Source of the DNA: Glebionis coronaria
Lineage: Eukaryota; Streptophyta; Magnoliopsida; Asterales; Asteraceae
Assembly (NCBI GenBank): GCA_025667525.1
Contig: CM046881.1
Coordinates: 498,625,627-498,689,626 of the forward strand
DNA length: 64,000 nt
Reading direction: 5' to 3'
Part shown: one piece after another, positions 45,075 through 57,492 of the stretch
Position numbering within the stretch: the stretch's first letter is position 1
Layout: every line of letters starts with the position of its first letter
Notes under the pieces: generated by a model
What the model was told of the DNA's origin: nothing
What the model saw: the letters and a program-made list of their open reading frames with translations, nothing else
Databases searched by the model: none
Translations under genes and position numbers: made by a program

Positions 45075-47072
45075 ACACACACACCATTCACTACGATCAC
45101 ATATGAACCATATTACTTAGGATGCATCCATACGCCCCTACAAAACAAAGTCATATATGTACACTAACTCGATGACTAGTGCACACACACACACATATAA
45201 TATAGCAAAATAGCCATCGGAAGGGAACACTGTGGACTAATCACACCACTACAGATAGTGTCACATCATTGGTGCATTAATGACGCGGTCATGGTACCTC
45301 ATGACTAGTTACAAAAGCTCTGGCAAAGGAAGGCATAATAACAAATCAAATAGATCACAAGGCTAATCATCATAAGGCACATGAGGCTATGAATCACAAT
45401 GAATTAAAGGGAACAAAGAAGTAATACAAATCAACAAACAATCATAGGGAACATAGCAATGGCATCACGGGATCATACTTTAATAGATTAAAAGAGGAAT
45501 AAGAAGGTCCTTACTGAAAGGACATAATATATGTACCTTAACGAATGCGTAAACACGGAACTGCACACAAATTCTAACGAGAATAAACACGTGTCACCGG
45601 AACTACAAAGCACAAGTACATATATCACATACTATAAATAGCCACACTTACTACAAAAGTTTCAAAAAATATGTAGTGGACACTACTTAAACCTATTGTT
45701 TCCATATTACTAGTTTTATGCCGATATTTAAAGTAAGTGTTACTATTTAATTACCCCATCATTAAGTTCCCATAAATTCTAGTAAAATTTACAGAGTCTC
45801 CCATATGGGTCTAAAAGGCCTCTATAGATGGGATTAAGCCCATTCATTACCAAACCAATGCTATGACCCACAAACCCAAGACTAGCCTAAAAATAGTCAT
45901 GGCAGAAACATACAGAAAACATGGACGTGTATGAACCACTTAGAAAACTCCATAAATCATAATAAAATTAGGATATGTCTTAACATATGAAAAACATCTC
46001 CATGAAGTGGATTTGCTTTAAACCTTATATTTTAGTAGTTAGAATTTTTATAGTGCAACTAATATTTTTAGTGTAACATTCAATTTTTGATACTCAATTT
46101 TATAACAGTAGTTACCCTAACTTCCCAACCTCTGAAAAATTACACGAGACTAGATCCAGAAACTATACAAAGTACTTGATGTTAGGCACTTGAATCAACT
46201 ATAAAGCTATCATAAAACTCTACTTATACCCATTTTAATCCAAGTCATTTTTTTAGACTGCCCAAATACCCTTAATTGTATTAAGTGTTTTACCCATCCA
46301 ATCCGCTCTAGGGTTGTTATATCATGTTAATATGGATTAATAAACTTACTAGAGACCCATTCGGGCTGTTTTAACATTAAGATTAATTAAAACCTTCTAA
46401 CATCATAACATATTTTTAAGGTTTATAGAAAACCCTAAATTATAAATACACAAAATACAGGTTTCATGGTGACACATAGGTTAATACTGAAAACTTACAT
46501 GAAGAAGATGATTATGATGATGGAATAATCACCACAAGCACCCAAGAACACTAAAAACACAAAGGAGAAGGAATGAGCAAGAAAAATCCGAAGCTCCAAG
46601 GTTCTTCAATGAAGGAAAACTAGAGAAAGCTTGATATATTTTTATCAATAAAGGTTGTAGGAGAATGAATAATATAGACTATAGGAGATTTTGTAGGAGG
46701 ATATACGACCAAATAAACATGTTGTAAGAATTTCGGATACTTTCCCATTTTGTTTACACTCTTTTCTTAAAATAGCCCAACACTTAAAATAAAAATATTT
46801 TGGTGCAAAACCTTGCACTTCATACCAAAGACTTCAAAAATAAAATACTTTTGGTGTAACACCTCTTAAATCTAGATTTCAATATATCATAAGTTTTTTT
46901 TGCCTAATTTTATTATTCTCATTATTTCCAAAAATCATAATATACGGTTTATTTATTCAAATTTCTTTATTAATTCAAAAACATACTTTACATTATATGA
47001 AATGAAATGAAAATCATATTTTCAAAATGAAATGAAATGACAATTTCACATTTTCAAAATTCGGGTTTCACA
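45075..47072 (-). repeat. Element X left (3') LTR, second part
   Basis: Continuation of 28126-28675 once Athila-1 and one ATTGC are removed. It ends GGGTTTCACA (minus-strand start TGTGAAACCCG), next to the polypurine tract. Its first roughly 0.9 kb has no match in the right LTR, which jumps from CATGATACATGAATAG to the CTTATATTTTAG segment, so the right LTR carries a deletion or the left an extra insertion. Confidence 0.8.
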
Positions 47073-47883
47073 ACTCTTCTCCTCTAAAAAGAAATTTCGT
47101 CCTCAATATTAAAGTAGGTAACACTGGTTTTATAATTCTTCCCCTCTAAATGAAAATTTTGACCTCGAAATTGAAATAGAAGATTAGACAAAACAAATAC
47201 GAAAACATTAGAATCTGATCTAACGAATACGAAACACATGAAGCGATGAAAATTTAAACCTTTCATAAGCGATATACGAAACTCATTACACACGTAGAAC
47301 AATTGCGGAGGTAATGTCAAACGATAGGAAATTCACTAATACGATCGAAGATTTCACACAGACCGATAAATTGCGGATATCGGACACCTCAGAATGATTA
47401 ATAGATAACCATTGTTTGGGACATCATAGTTCAGAAGCCATTTTATAAACGTTTGAGGAGCTTGGGCACTTTAAATCGTAAACCCAACCATTCAGTCAAA
47501 ACGTAATATCGAGATGGAACATCTTAATACGAAGCTCCCTACTAACATGACATGTTCTAAATCTTCCTTCGTATGCCAATGAAAAAGAAACAGCGAACGC
47601 GTCACACCAATACCGAATCAAAATAAAGAAAATCACAATCGAACAAATAAAGAATATCTTGAAATGGTACCTGAAGCACTAGACGAAATTACGTCTCTTT
47701 GAAGAAAGAAATCCTTTCTTGTCGTTTCCATTTGAGTAATCGGCAAACGAAACAACGAAGACGATTAAGAAATTAGGATCAAAATACGAAAAGTAACGAT
47801 CTTATCAACATACGTACGCAAGCCTAATGTCTATCCAATCCTCATAGGTCAAATCCTAGGTCGTAGGTCTCTAATACCCTAAT
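47073..47883 (-). other. Element X interior: polypurine tract, non-coding body, primer site
   Basis: Minus strand: GAGGAGAAGAGT (47084-47073) is the polypurine tract before the 3' LTR. GGTATTAGAGACC (47878-47866) resembles the tRNA-Met primer site GGTATCAGAGCC directly after the 5' LTR. Only about 0.8 kb lies between the LTRs and no gag or pol is present. A short frame ending FNIEDEISF (47084-47320) looks like the relic 3' tail of a pol gene. Confidence 0.75.
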
Positions 47884-50384
47884 TGTAACACCCGCTCCGA
47901 TAAAGAGACAAAGTGTCACATTATGGTGTCATATTAGAAATATATAAAACGCAAACGGAAGTCTTAATTTGTTAACTATCAAAATAAGTATCCAAGAGTA
48001 CAAATCCCAAATATGAGGGTACAAAATGCATAACTCAAAAGATAAAAGTCTTTAAAACATTTCATTAAGACACAAGGGTGACTCAAATGTAGCTCTCTAA
48101 CCCAAAATCTTACTTCCTAGCTTCCCGCTTAAAACTTGCCACAGGAAAAGAAAAGGTAGCTGAGCTAACGGTCAGTGAACAAATATAATATAAAGGCTGT
48201 AAAGAAGAAGACATGTAACAAAATATGTGAATCACAAGTCATAAGGATATCAATGTAGCGGGGTAATAAGGAATATCAAGTAAAGGATAACAAAAGTGTA
48301 AAGGAAATGCCCACGAGCTCACATAATGTCTAAACATGATACATGAATAGACCCAAACAATTATACCGAAACATGATACATTAATTGACACTTAATCTTA
48401 TATTTTAGGAGTTAGAATTTTTATACTACAACTAATATTTTCAGTCTGAAAATAAGTTTTTGACACTTAGTTGTATAACTGTAACAATTGACGGTCGAAT
48501 AAAAAGAACGGGTTTACCCGCGAAATCTTGTCAAGGAGGTTATTAATTGAAACTACCTGCCACAAGTACGATATTTAATATCGTCCAACGGTCTTCACCG
48601 ACCGGAGGTAAAATGCTACCAAATTAGAATGAAATGTTCAAGGCCATTTCATCCGTGTATATGTTTTGTTGCTAACTGTCTTATGCAGTGTAACAAGAAG
48701 GTGACATTGTGGTGTACAATCCAGAAGAAGTCGTCAACACATGCTTTTACTGTATGCACTTAATAATTCAACAAATTCAAGAAAGTTCAAAAGTCAAGTC
48801 TTCCGCTGTATCAAACTCTGAAGCTTTCAAGAATTTATAAAAGTATAAGTATGTGGAACATGAAGTCACGAAGAGGCAAATATCACAAGTGATGAATGCA
48901 CAAGGTCAAGGCAAGAGAACATGCTCAAGACTAAAGTCAAAGATCTCATCAACATATTCACAAGAACAAGATCAAAGACTCAAGCATAGTATGTTAGGTT
49001 TAAGATTTTGTAAAATGGTGTGACCTCCCTTAGGGGGAGATTGTTGGAAATACATTTTTCCAAGGAAAGTCTCGGTTACATCATTGTTAGCATAGATCAT
49101 GAGCTATAGACTATTTAGGACATTGTAACTTGGAGTGACCTCCCTTATGTAGAGATTGTTGGAAATACGTTTTTACGTATTTAGAAAGGATCGGTCACTC
49201 CAATGATATATTTAAGTATTGGGCTCGTGATCCAATATGTAATCAATATAGCCCATATAGCCCACATGTAGGGTAGGCTATATATACCCCTCCTAGCATG
49301 TTAGGAGGGGTTGGTCATTATTCATTTCACACTTTCATTTATCAAACATCACTTTCTCTCTCTACCTCTCTTTCTCTCTCCTTTCTCTCTAGTTCATATC
49401 AAGTTCTTCTTCTATCCCTCTCTCTATTTAGATCAATTCAATACTTGTAACAATTTTTAGAAAACGTGGACCTACAGATCCAGAAACTAGATTCAAAGTA
49501 CTTGATGTTACGAACTTGAATCAACTAAAAAGCTATCATAAAACTCTACTTATTCCCATTTTAATCCAAGTTATTTTTTAGACTGCCCAAATACCCTTAA
49601 TTATTTTAAGTGTTTTACCATCCAGTTCACTCTATGGTTGTTATATCATGTTAATATGGATTCACTTACTAGAGACCCTTACGGTTGTTTTAACATAAAG
49701 ATTAATTAATAAGATTATTAGAAAACCTTTTACCACCATAACTTATTTTTAGGGTTTATAGAAAACCCTAAATCATAAATACATAAGATAAAAGTTCCAT
49801 GGTGACACATGGATTTAGAAGACTGAAAACTTACATGAAGAAGATGATTATGCTGATGGAATAATCTGCACAAGCACCCAAGAACACCAAAAATACAAAG
49901 AAGGAGAAGGAATGAGCAAGAAAACTATAAATCTCTAAGGTTCTTCAATGGAGAAAAACTAAAGAAAATCTTGAAAAATTTTCATTAATGAAGGTTGTAG
50001 GAGAATGAATAATACAGACTATAGGAGATTTTGTAGGAGGATACTTTTCCATTTTGTTTACACTCTTTTCTTAAAATAACCCAACACTTCAAATAAAAAG
50101 AGTTTGGTGCAAAACCTTACACTTCATTCCCAAAATACCAAAGACTTCACAAATAAAATATTTTTGGTGTAAAACACCTTTAAAATCCGAATTTCTATAT
50201 ACAGTAAGTTTTTACCTTATTTTGTTATTTTCATTATTTCCAAAAATTATAACCCATGTCTTAGTTATTCAAATTTCTTTATTAAGTCAAAAACATAATT
50301 TATATTATATGAAATGAATTAAAAATCATATTTTCAAAATAAAATAAAATGACAATTTCACATATTCAAAAATCGGATTTTACA
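47884..50384 (-). repeat. Element X right (5') LTR, containing an inserted Copia fragment
   Basis: Begins TGTAACACCCGCTCCG and ends GGATTTTACA. It matches the left LTR from 47884 to about 48480 and from about 49475 to 50384, with foreign DNA in between and a segment of about 0.9 kb missing relative to the left LTR. Confidence 0.8.
48489..49452 (+). mobile_element. Copia-5: 3' fragment of a Copia element with its LTR
   Basis: Contains non-coding 3' sequence, then a polypurine tract (TTAGGGGGAGA, about 49031-49040) followed by an LTR starting TGTTGGAAATAC at 49042. The tract-LTR boundary is duplicated, recurring at 49149-49157. LTR content includes CTATATATACCCC at about 49269, a pyrimidine-rich TCTCTCTC run and the end CTTGTAACA. 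The insertion is flanked by GTAACAAT at 48481-48488 and 49447-49454. No 5' half is present. Confidence 0.65.
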
Positions 50385-50389
50385 AGGAG

Positions 50390-51960
50390 AATAACCAAAG
50401 TCAAGACTACTAATCAACAAGGGTTCATTAGTGCTATTTATAAAGAAAAGGAGTACAGAGATGTCAATACTTGTATTTTTACTTGCTTTATGTCATAAGA
50501 GGAACCTAAAAATATTAGAAAAGCTCTTGAAGAGGTCTTTTGGATTGAATCTATGCAAGAAGAGCTTCTACAATTTAAAATACAAGATGTATGGGAACTA
50601 TGTGATTTACCTAATGGGAAGACAATAATTGGCACTAGATGGGTAAGTCTGATGAAAGAGGTATTGTGGTAAGAAACAAGGCAAGGTTGGTTGCTCAGAG
50701 GTTCACACAGATAGAAGGACTTGATTGTGATGAAGTTTTTGCTCCCAATTCCAAAATTAAAGCCATAAGATTGTTTTTGGTCTATGCTTCCAATATGGGC
50801 TTTCTGGTGTATTAAATGGATGTCAAGAGTGCCTTTCTCTATGGCACCATAGATGAGGAGGTATTTGTTTCAACCTCCTAGTTTTGAGGACTTGAAGTAT
50901 CCTAAAAAAGTTTACAAAGTCAAAAAGGCACTTTATGATCTTCATGAGGCACCAAGGGCATGGTATGAAACACTAGCAAAGTATTTAATGGACAATGGTT
51001 TTCAGCGGGTAAAGATCGATAAAACCTTGTTCATTAAAAGGATTAATCATGATATTATGCTAGTTCGAGTTTATGTAGATGATATCATTTTTGGTTCTAC
51101 AAAAGCTGAAATGTGTGAAGAGTTTGAGAAGCTTATGAAAGAAAGGTTTCATATGAGTTTTATGCGAGAGCTTACATTCTTTCTTAGACTACAAGTGAAA
51201 CAAAGTAAAGAAGGTATTTTTGTTAATCAAGCAAAGTATGTGGCTAAAATTTTTAAAGAAATTCAATATGATGAATGTTAAGTCAGCAAATACTCCTATT
51301 GATGCTGATAAAACTTTGCCTAAGGATGAAGATGGTGAAGAATATGATGAGCACTCTTATAGATCTATGATGGGTCTCTAAGGTATCTTACATTATCTAG
51401 GCCTGATGTCATGTTTGTTGTATATGCATGTGCAAGATTTCAAGTTAGTCCTAAAGTTTCTCACTTCTAAGTAGTCAATAAAATATTCAGATATTTGAAG
51501 ACTCGTCCCAAACTCGGCCTGTGGTATCCAAAGGATTCTCCTTTTAACCTATTGGCATACACATAATGATTTTGCTGGTTCTAGTTTAGACATGAGGTCA
51601 ACAACAGCTGGATGTCAGTTTTTGGGATGCAGACTGATTTCATGGTTGTGCAAGAAACAAACAGTGGTAGCCACTTCCTCTACAGAAGCTGGGTATGTTG
51701 TTGTTGCTTATTGTTGTGGACAAGTATTATGGATTCAGGATTAGATGCTGGATTATGGGTATAATTTCATGAACACTATTATGTATGTTGATAATACTAG
51801 TACTATTTTCATTATTAAAAATCATGTTCAACATAGCAAAACCAAATATATTGAGATTAGGCACCATTTTATAAGATATTGTCATTCAGGTGCTTAATAT
51901 TTATACTGAAAAGAATTTTGTATATCATTTACTAAAGGGTTGGATTGTAAAAAGATTCCA
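50390..51960 (+). pseudogene. Copia-4 reverse transcriptase and RNase H
   Basis: Resumes Copia-4 right after element X. An early RT piece (EEPKNIRKALEEVFW-type sequence) and the VYMDVKSAFLYGTI segment near 50810-50850 are frame-broken. Then 50853-51281 is open: FQPPSFEDLKYPKKVYKV, ALYDLHEAPRAWYETLAKYL and the catalytic YVDD (VRVYVDDIIFGST). RNase H follows in pieces at about 51570-51950 (STTAGCQFLGCRLISW, TVVATSSTEAGYV, YVDNTST) with stops. It is non-functional but clearly the partner of the integrase at 26597. Confidence 0.88.
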
Positions 51961-51975
51961 TCACTTGAGGGCAAG

Positions 51976-52430
51976 TGTTGGAATGATTGATATTTAAAGT
52001 TCTTCTTCTAAAAACTTTTTGCTATGTATAGTTTTGTAAAACTTAGTGCTGGTAATGGTCAAAATTATTTCTGTTAGTGTTAAGTTTTATGCTGTTAGTT
52101 AAATCTGTTTTGGGAAAATATTTTCTTCATTTATGTTGGTTGCTTTTTAGCTAGTTAGTTTTTACTAGCTAGCTCATTCTTTGTTATTTCATCTATGGTG
52201 TGTTAGTCTTTGGAAATCTGGCTTAGAAAACAACTTATGCTATAAATCCTGTCAGGAAGGCTTTTCTCATTAAGTCTATCTCATCACATGCAACACTTAG
52301 TACTGATAATGGTTTTCATAGACCAGAGGTTATAGTAACCTACATGTGTAAATTGTTTAGTAGTGTTCTGTTGAGCATAGAGGGAAGTTCTTACTTTAAT
52401 GGAGATTTTGAGCAAGGATTCAGTTTCTAT
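51976..52430 (+). repeat. Copia-4 3' LTR (right edge approximate)
   Basis: TTGAGGGCAAG polypurine-like sequence precedes TGTTGGAATGATTG. Contains TGCTATAAATCC like the 5' LTR. The right edge is set from the 5' LTR length and is uncertain. Confidence 0.5.
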
Positions 52431-53401
52431 CTCATGTATGTGAGTGTGCACTAGGTTCTTTAACGACTTGCTTAGACTTTGAAATTATTATGTCAATCCT
52501 TGTGTGTGGGTTCCTACTATAGTGTGTGCATAAAAAACAAAAAAAAAACAAAAAAAAAACAAAAAATGTTTCTTGGTTGCTGAATGTTGTTGAAGGAAAT
52601 CCCAAGATAGGATTATTTGATGGTGCATTTATTGTGTTAGCCCTAAAATATGAGTGTCATTTACAGAATTACATTAGATTCAAATAGGCAAGACACGAAG
52701 GGATTATTATTGTTAATTTTTCAAAGTCACTCTTTGTTTGGCCTATATAGACCCCTACATACTTCCATGTAGGGGTGAGGATTCCTATTTTGTGTTTATT
52801 GTTTATCTCTCTAATAAACACACACATCTTTTCTTCTTGATACTTTCTGTCTTTAAAATGTCTAAACATTTATTTATCCTCTCCGACCTCCGGATCACCT
52901 CCAAAAGATATGAATCATATATGTTAAAAATTAGCATCAAAGCTAACCGGGGGTGTTACGTGTTTTTTGTTTTCCTTCATTCGTGGCTCATTCAGATTAT
53001 TTCATTTTGATTTTAGATCTGTTAGTCACCATGTGTTTTTGTGTTACTTATTCAGTCCAAATGTCTAATTGTTTATCCTTCAACTGTTTTCATACAGTTT
53101 TAGGTGAATCAACTTTTTTCCCGTGGCCTACCTACTTTTGGTATAACACTTTCTTTAAAAAGGATGAAAAATGGTCACTTGGTCATAGTTTTTCTGGGTT
53201 CATTTTTTTATATTTATCAGTTTCTTTATCAGATCTCAAGATGTAGTATTTCTGGTTATATTTATTTTTCGTATGCTTCAAATATGGATTTTGTGGTCAT
53301 TTTTCTTGAAAGATGAAGATGGATGGCAAAAAAAAAGCAGGTCCAGATCTAGATTTTTTGGATAAGGACAAAATTTTTTGAAACCGGGATAACTATACTC
53401 T
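52431..53401. other. Intergenic DNA, nothing recognised
   Basis: Contains an A-rich stretch of AAAAAAAAAC units (about 52531-52566). Open frames of 66-97 codons on both strands are hydrophobic and T-rich without recognisable domains; I do not call them genes. Confidence 0.5.
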
Positions 53402-53612
53402 GAAAGACCGGGATGATGATTTTTTCAGAAAGACTAGGATGGTGATTTTTCAGAAAGACCAGAATGGTGATTTTTCAGAAAGACCGGGATGGTGATTTTT
53501 CAGAAATACCGGGATGGTGATTTTACAAAAAGACCGGGATGGTGATTTTTCAGTAAGACCAAGATGGTGATTTTACAAAAAGACCAGGATGGTGATTTAT
53601 CAGAAAGATCGA
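53402..53612. repeat. 25-bp minisatellite, about 8 copies
   Basis: Unit GAAAGACCGGGATGGTGATT plus TTTCA. Copies alternate between TTTTTCAG and TTTTACAA linkers in the right half, so two-unit duplications occurred. Confidence 0.92.
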
Positions 53613-54687
53613 GTTAACTTACTGAGTTCAAGTCATTAAGATAGAAAATATGACTAGACTCAATCCATCTCAACATGCATTAACCAACAAACCGAGATCT
53701 AATCCTAAACCCATCGTCACTTATATCTAACAACAACTCTCATCAAGATTCGATAAGAAAAGAAAACAATTAAATACATGATCTCAACCTTATTGTTTTC
53801 ATGTTACACAAATCATAATTCAAGTGCTTTGAAAGATCTTACACACGAATAACAATCATCACCATCGATCTATGTATTGGGTTAACCAAAATTGATATTC
53901 GAAGAGGAAAAAGATTTATAACAAAGCTGTTAAAATTTATTTGTTTGTTTCGTTAATAACATATAAACGAAAATCATTCAAATTTGTTGGATATATGAGA
54001 CGTTACTCTCACAAAAATATTGCTAACAATTTGTTTAGGAGACAAAATATTTAAACTTTGAAAACTTGTATTATTTTGAAACTTTGCAGGTACATATTAG
54101 TGCGTCTTTGGTGTTCCTTTTATACACAAGGTTCACCAACTTTGCATGGTATGAAAAACATAGAAATAATTCTAGCCAACTATCAAATATTTCTACCGAC
54201 AAAACATGTAAACATTTATCACATGTCTTTGACAAATTATGTTGAAAACAAACTTGTATTTCTCTTACCATTTGCAGCATGTTTTTCAATCAATTAAGAT
54301 ATTCTTTTCTCATGCTTGTATAGTATGGCTTGTCTCCAATATTCTTTCTTTTTTTATTTGGTAAAACACATTAGTTACAAAAATCCTACCCAATACCCAC
54401 TTTTTGTAGATCTTGAAGCCGATGTCTTGATTAGTTCAACCATTTTGATAAAACAATTTCAAGATTCTTCGTTATGTCCCATGTGTGTTATAAAAGAAAA
54501 GTCAACATCTAATTCGTTTGGCGGGTCTTTAACTTTCGTTGTTTAAGAGAATGATGAGATAAAGCTTTAGGGCTCGTTTGGTTTGAGGGTCTGTGAAGGT
54601 TTAGGCTCAATCCTTTCTTAAATTCATTGTTTGGTACACATATTTAACCTTGAAATAAATGCTTCATGCCAAATATTAAATTCCTAC
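53613..54687. other. Intergenic DNA, nothing recognised
   Basis: AT-rich with short open frames (for example 54058-54297) of no recognisable content. A GGGCTCGTTTGGTTTGAGG motif at about 54571 resembles ends of some small DNA transposons but has no partner. Confidence 0.45.
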
Positions 54688-57492
54688 TATAACACCCCCA
54701 ATTTACCACACAGCAGAATATCACCTTGGGCGTTATTTCATAGCACATCACACACAATTACAGAAAACGACCTCAAAAGAGACGTTTAAGATAAACATAA
54801 AAGATTATTTATAATCATTGTCTAAAACATTTCCAACCCAAAAATGATGTTTACATCCGAGTAGCGTTATTTGTCCCCAAAGATCTCAACCACGAATATG
54901 ACAACTTATTTTTTACCAAGACATGAAATTTAATAAATTGGTTAAAAAGGGAAGGAAATCCAACATTTTAGACCAATAAAGCACCAACTTCCTCCATGCA
55001 TGCTCCGCTGCTATCAATCTTGATTACCTGAAACAAATGCTTAAAATCGTCAACACAAAGGTTGAGCGAATCTATAGGTTTATCAAATCATAAGTTGAAC
55101 ATAAGTATTAAAACCAATCATGACCATTCAATAGCATTGTCGTACTCACAATCTATTATTCAAGGATATTATCTTTAGCAATAGATAATAATTGTGTTTA
55201 AGCTCGTGACACTAATCCGTTAACTCAATCACCCGCGTACATAGACCGGCATGATTTAAGTGAAACTAGGACCCCTTCTAAAGGCATTAGTTGTAATTAT
55301 ACCATATTTCTTATCACAAGTTATCCGTCCGCAGAGGGTACTCAACGTACTAGCTCTCGTCTCGGATAGGGTCGTCAACCCCATAGTACTATCAATTGTA
55401 TAAGCGGCTATCTCCAACCCACACAAGGGCAAGACAATAGTTAATAGTTCACGAATTTAGGTACTTTTACAACTAGGTACTCAACACAATTCAAGGCAAC
55501 ATTCGGGTCCAACAATCATTCATGACTTATGTTCATTTTTATTTAAATAGCATGTATCCCCCTCGTGGGTAAAAACATTTGAAATAAGTAAAGAGCGAGG
55601 CTATAGACTCACCTTAAGTAGTAGTGGTAGTATTAGTAACTACGGCGTAAACGAAATCGATCACCGACGATGAGGATGCCCCGGGAAATCAAATACAACA
55701 CCTAACGAATAAACACGTAATGAATCAACTCCTTCAAGTACTATCAAGTACTGTAGGTACATAATTAAGAACACTCAAAGTTTGTATAAACTCACGCCAA
55801 AAATCCATACAAGTGATATTTACTAGACACGTCCACTTTTATACTTTATTAAAACTATTGCGCATTTTACAATTCTGTCGGTACATACCAAATGTACGGA
55901 CTGTTTTCCTATACTTAGACATCAATAAATTTTACGAAACCTTCCATAAATCTCATTTATAATATGAACAACATCCTCCTAAAATTTCACTAAAAGATTT
56001 TACTTTTAAGTCCGTCTGCCCAACGCATCTCTAAACTTGAAAAACCGGATAGTTTTGCACACTCGAGTTGTAAAACCATTTTGACTTCGTTAACCAAAAC
56101 TATTTACAAAAACGAAACTTGATTATGAAAGTAAATTCAAAATGATAAGTTTATACCCTGAGAACAGCCTCCCATCATTTTTAAAACTCAACTTATAGTC
56201 CCCGAGATTTGACCTAAAATCGAACATAATTTCGGATTATGCCGACTTTCATCTCCCGGTACACGAAAATTCAAACTAGTGTAACTTTTGACTCGTTTGG
56301 AGTCATAAGCTCTATATTATACAAAAACGAAGCTAGAAAGAAGCTATACAACAATATCCCATCATCTCAACACTTAATCAACAACCACTATACGAAAAAT
56401 AGCCTTAAAGTTTCTGACCTAAAATGACCCTTTCAAAATCATATCAAAACATCTTTTTGACCCATTTCAATCATTCCTATACCCCTAATAACATCTAATA
56501 TACATCCTAATCAAATCAAAATACCCTAAATCACTTGTATGTTCAAAATAAATTTACCAAAACTTATAAACAAATGCGTGCACTCAAATGAAAATAATTA
56601 AAATAATATTAACAACAATGAGTAACCTTACAATGATTTAACAAGATCAAAACACCAAGAACACCACAATCCCCTTGTTGGCCGTGGGTTTTGGAAGCCA
56701 AAAACACCCAAGAAAATCTTTTTTAAGCTATGATATTCCAATCCCATGTTCCTAAACACATTTAAACACAAACCTACGAAATTAATTAGATCAAAACATA
56801 ATATTTTTCAAAATCTATCAAAATTAAATATTGAAAACAAAAGTTGTTGCATGTTGGTTTTTGTGGTGGGATTTACTTAACTTGATGATATAAACATGGG
56901 AAATTGATTAGATTTTCCAAAAATCAAATTTTGGTGGTGGATTTGTGATGATGGTGTTGAGTCGTGGGTTAGAGAGAAGGAAAAGGGAAGACAAAATTTT
57001 TGGAGTGTTAAAATGAGAGTGTGTGTGAAAAAATGGTTTATATATAGTGGTGGAGGGACTAAATGTGTAATTATAGTCTTATTTTGGCCTTTGTCGCAAA
57101 ACACGTTTTAAAGAGCGGGAATGAGTTAGCTAGTCGGTTTTGAAAATTTACGGGAGTCGAGTTTCGTCCCGGCTACCTCAAAATACTTTTAAATGGTTCA
57201 AACGCACACAAAACGAATATTCATATGGTTCCGACTCGACTTAAAATGTAATAAAAATAAAAACTTCGAAAAACTCAAATATCGATCAATCGATAATAAA
57301 AGATGAATTTTAGGCATCCGTCAGTATCGTAGTCGTCATCGGTACTTCTTAAATCGTCAAACGTAAAAATTAAGGCCTCGATCATTGGTTTCAAATTAAA
57401 CCGTCAATATATAACAAACGAAATTTCTTAAAAATTTCAAAAATATACGTAAATAAGGGTAAAATAAGTGACGTTGGGTTCGGTGTATCACA
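54688..57492 (-). repeat. 3' LTR of a Gypsy-like element (element Y)
   Basis: Plus-strand left end TATAACACCCCC (a mutated TGTAACACC) and right end CGGTGTATCACA. On the minus strand the LTR starts TGTGATACACCG and is preceded by the purine tract GGAGGGGAGGA (57503-57493). 2,805 bp. Same general end type as element X but a different family. No coding content is called inside it. Confidence 0.75.

Larger units (their letters stand above)
28126..50384 (-). mobile_element. Element X: non-coding LTR retrotransposon (LARD-like, Gypsy-type ends)
   Basis: Plus-strand ends are TGTAACACCC and GGATTTTACA. Flanks are AGGAA (28121-28125) and AGGAG (50385-50389), a 5-bp target duplication with one change. 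On the minus strand the left LTR is 3' and the right is 5'. The short interior (47073-47883) has a polypurine tract beside the left LTR and a degenerate tRNA-Met primer site beside the right LTR, but no gag or pol. The end of the interior encodes a FNIEDEISF tail like that near the 3' end of Tekay-type chromoviruses, suggesting that ancestry. The left LTR is split by Athila-1 and the right by a Copia fragment. Confidence 0.8.
23242..52430 (+). mobile_element. Copia-4: old Copia retrotransposon split by a 22-kb nested insertion
   Basis: Left half 23242-28125 holds the 5' LTR, primer site, gag, protease and integrase; right half 50385 to about 52430 holds RT, RNase H and the 3' LTR. All are on the plus strand in canonical order. 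The split lies in the linker between integrase and RT. Every domain carries stops or frameshifts and the LTRs are well diverged, so this is the oldest layer of the nest. The right edge is approximate, set from the expected LTR length. Confidence 0.85.

Noticed and set aside
52669..54546. Several hydrophobic frames of 60-100 codons between Copia-4 and element Y
   Set aside because: T-rich sequence gives hydrophobic translations on the plus strand; no conserved motif, splice structure or neighbouring gene supports them.
54566..54690. GGGCTCGTTTGGTTTGAGG motif resembling the end of a small DNA transposon
   Set aside because: No matching inverted end or target duplication found nearby.
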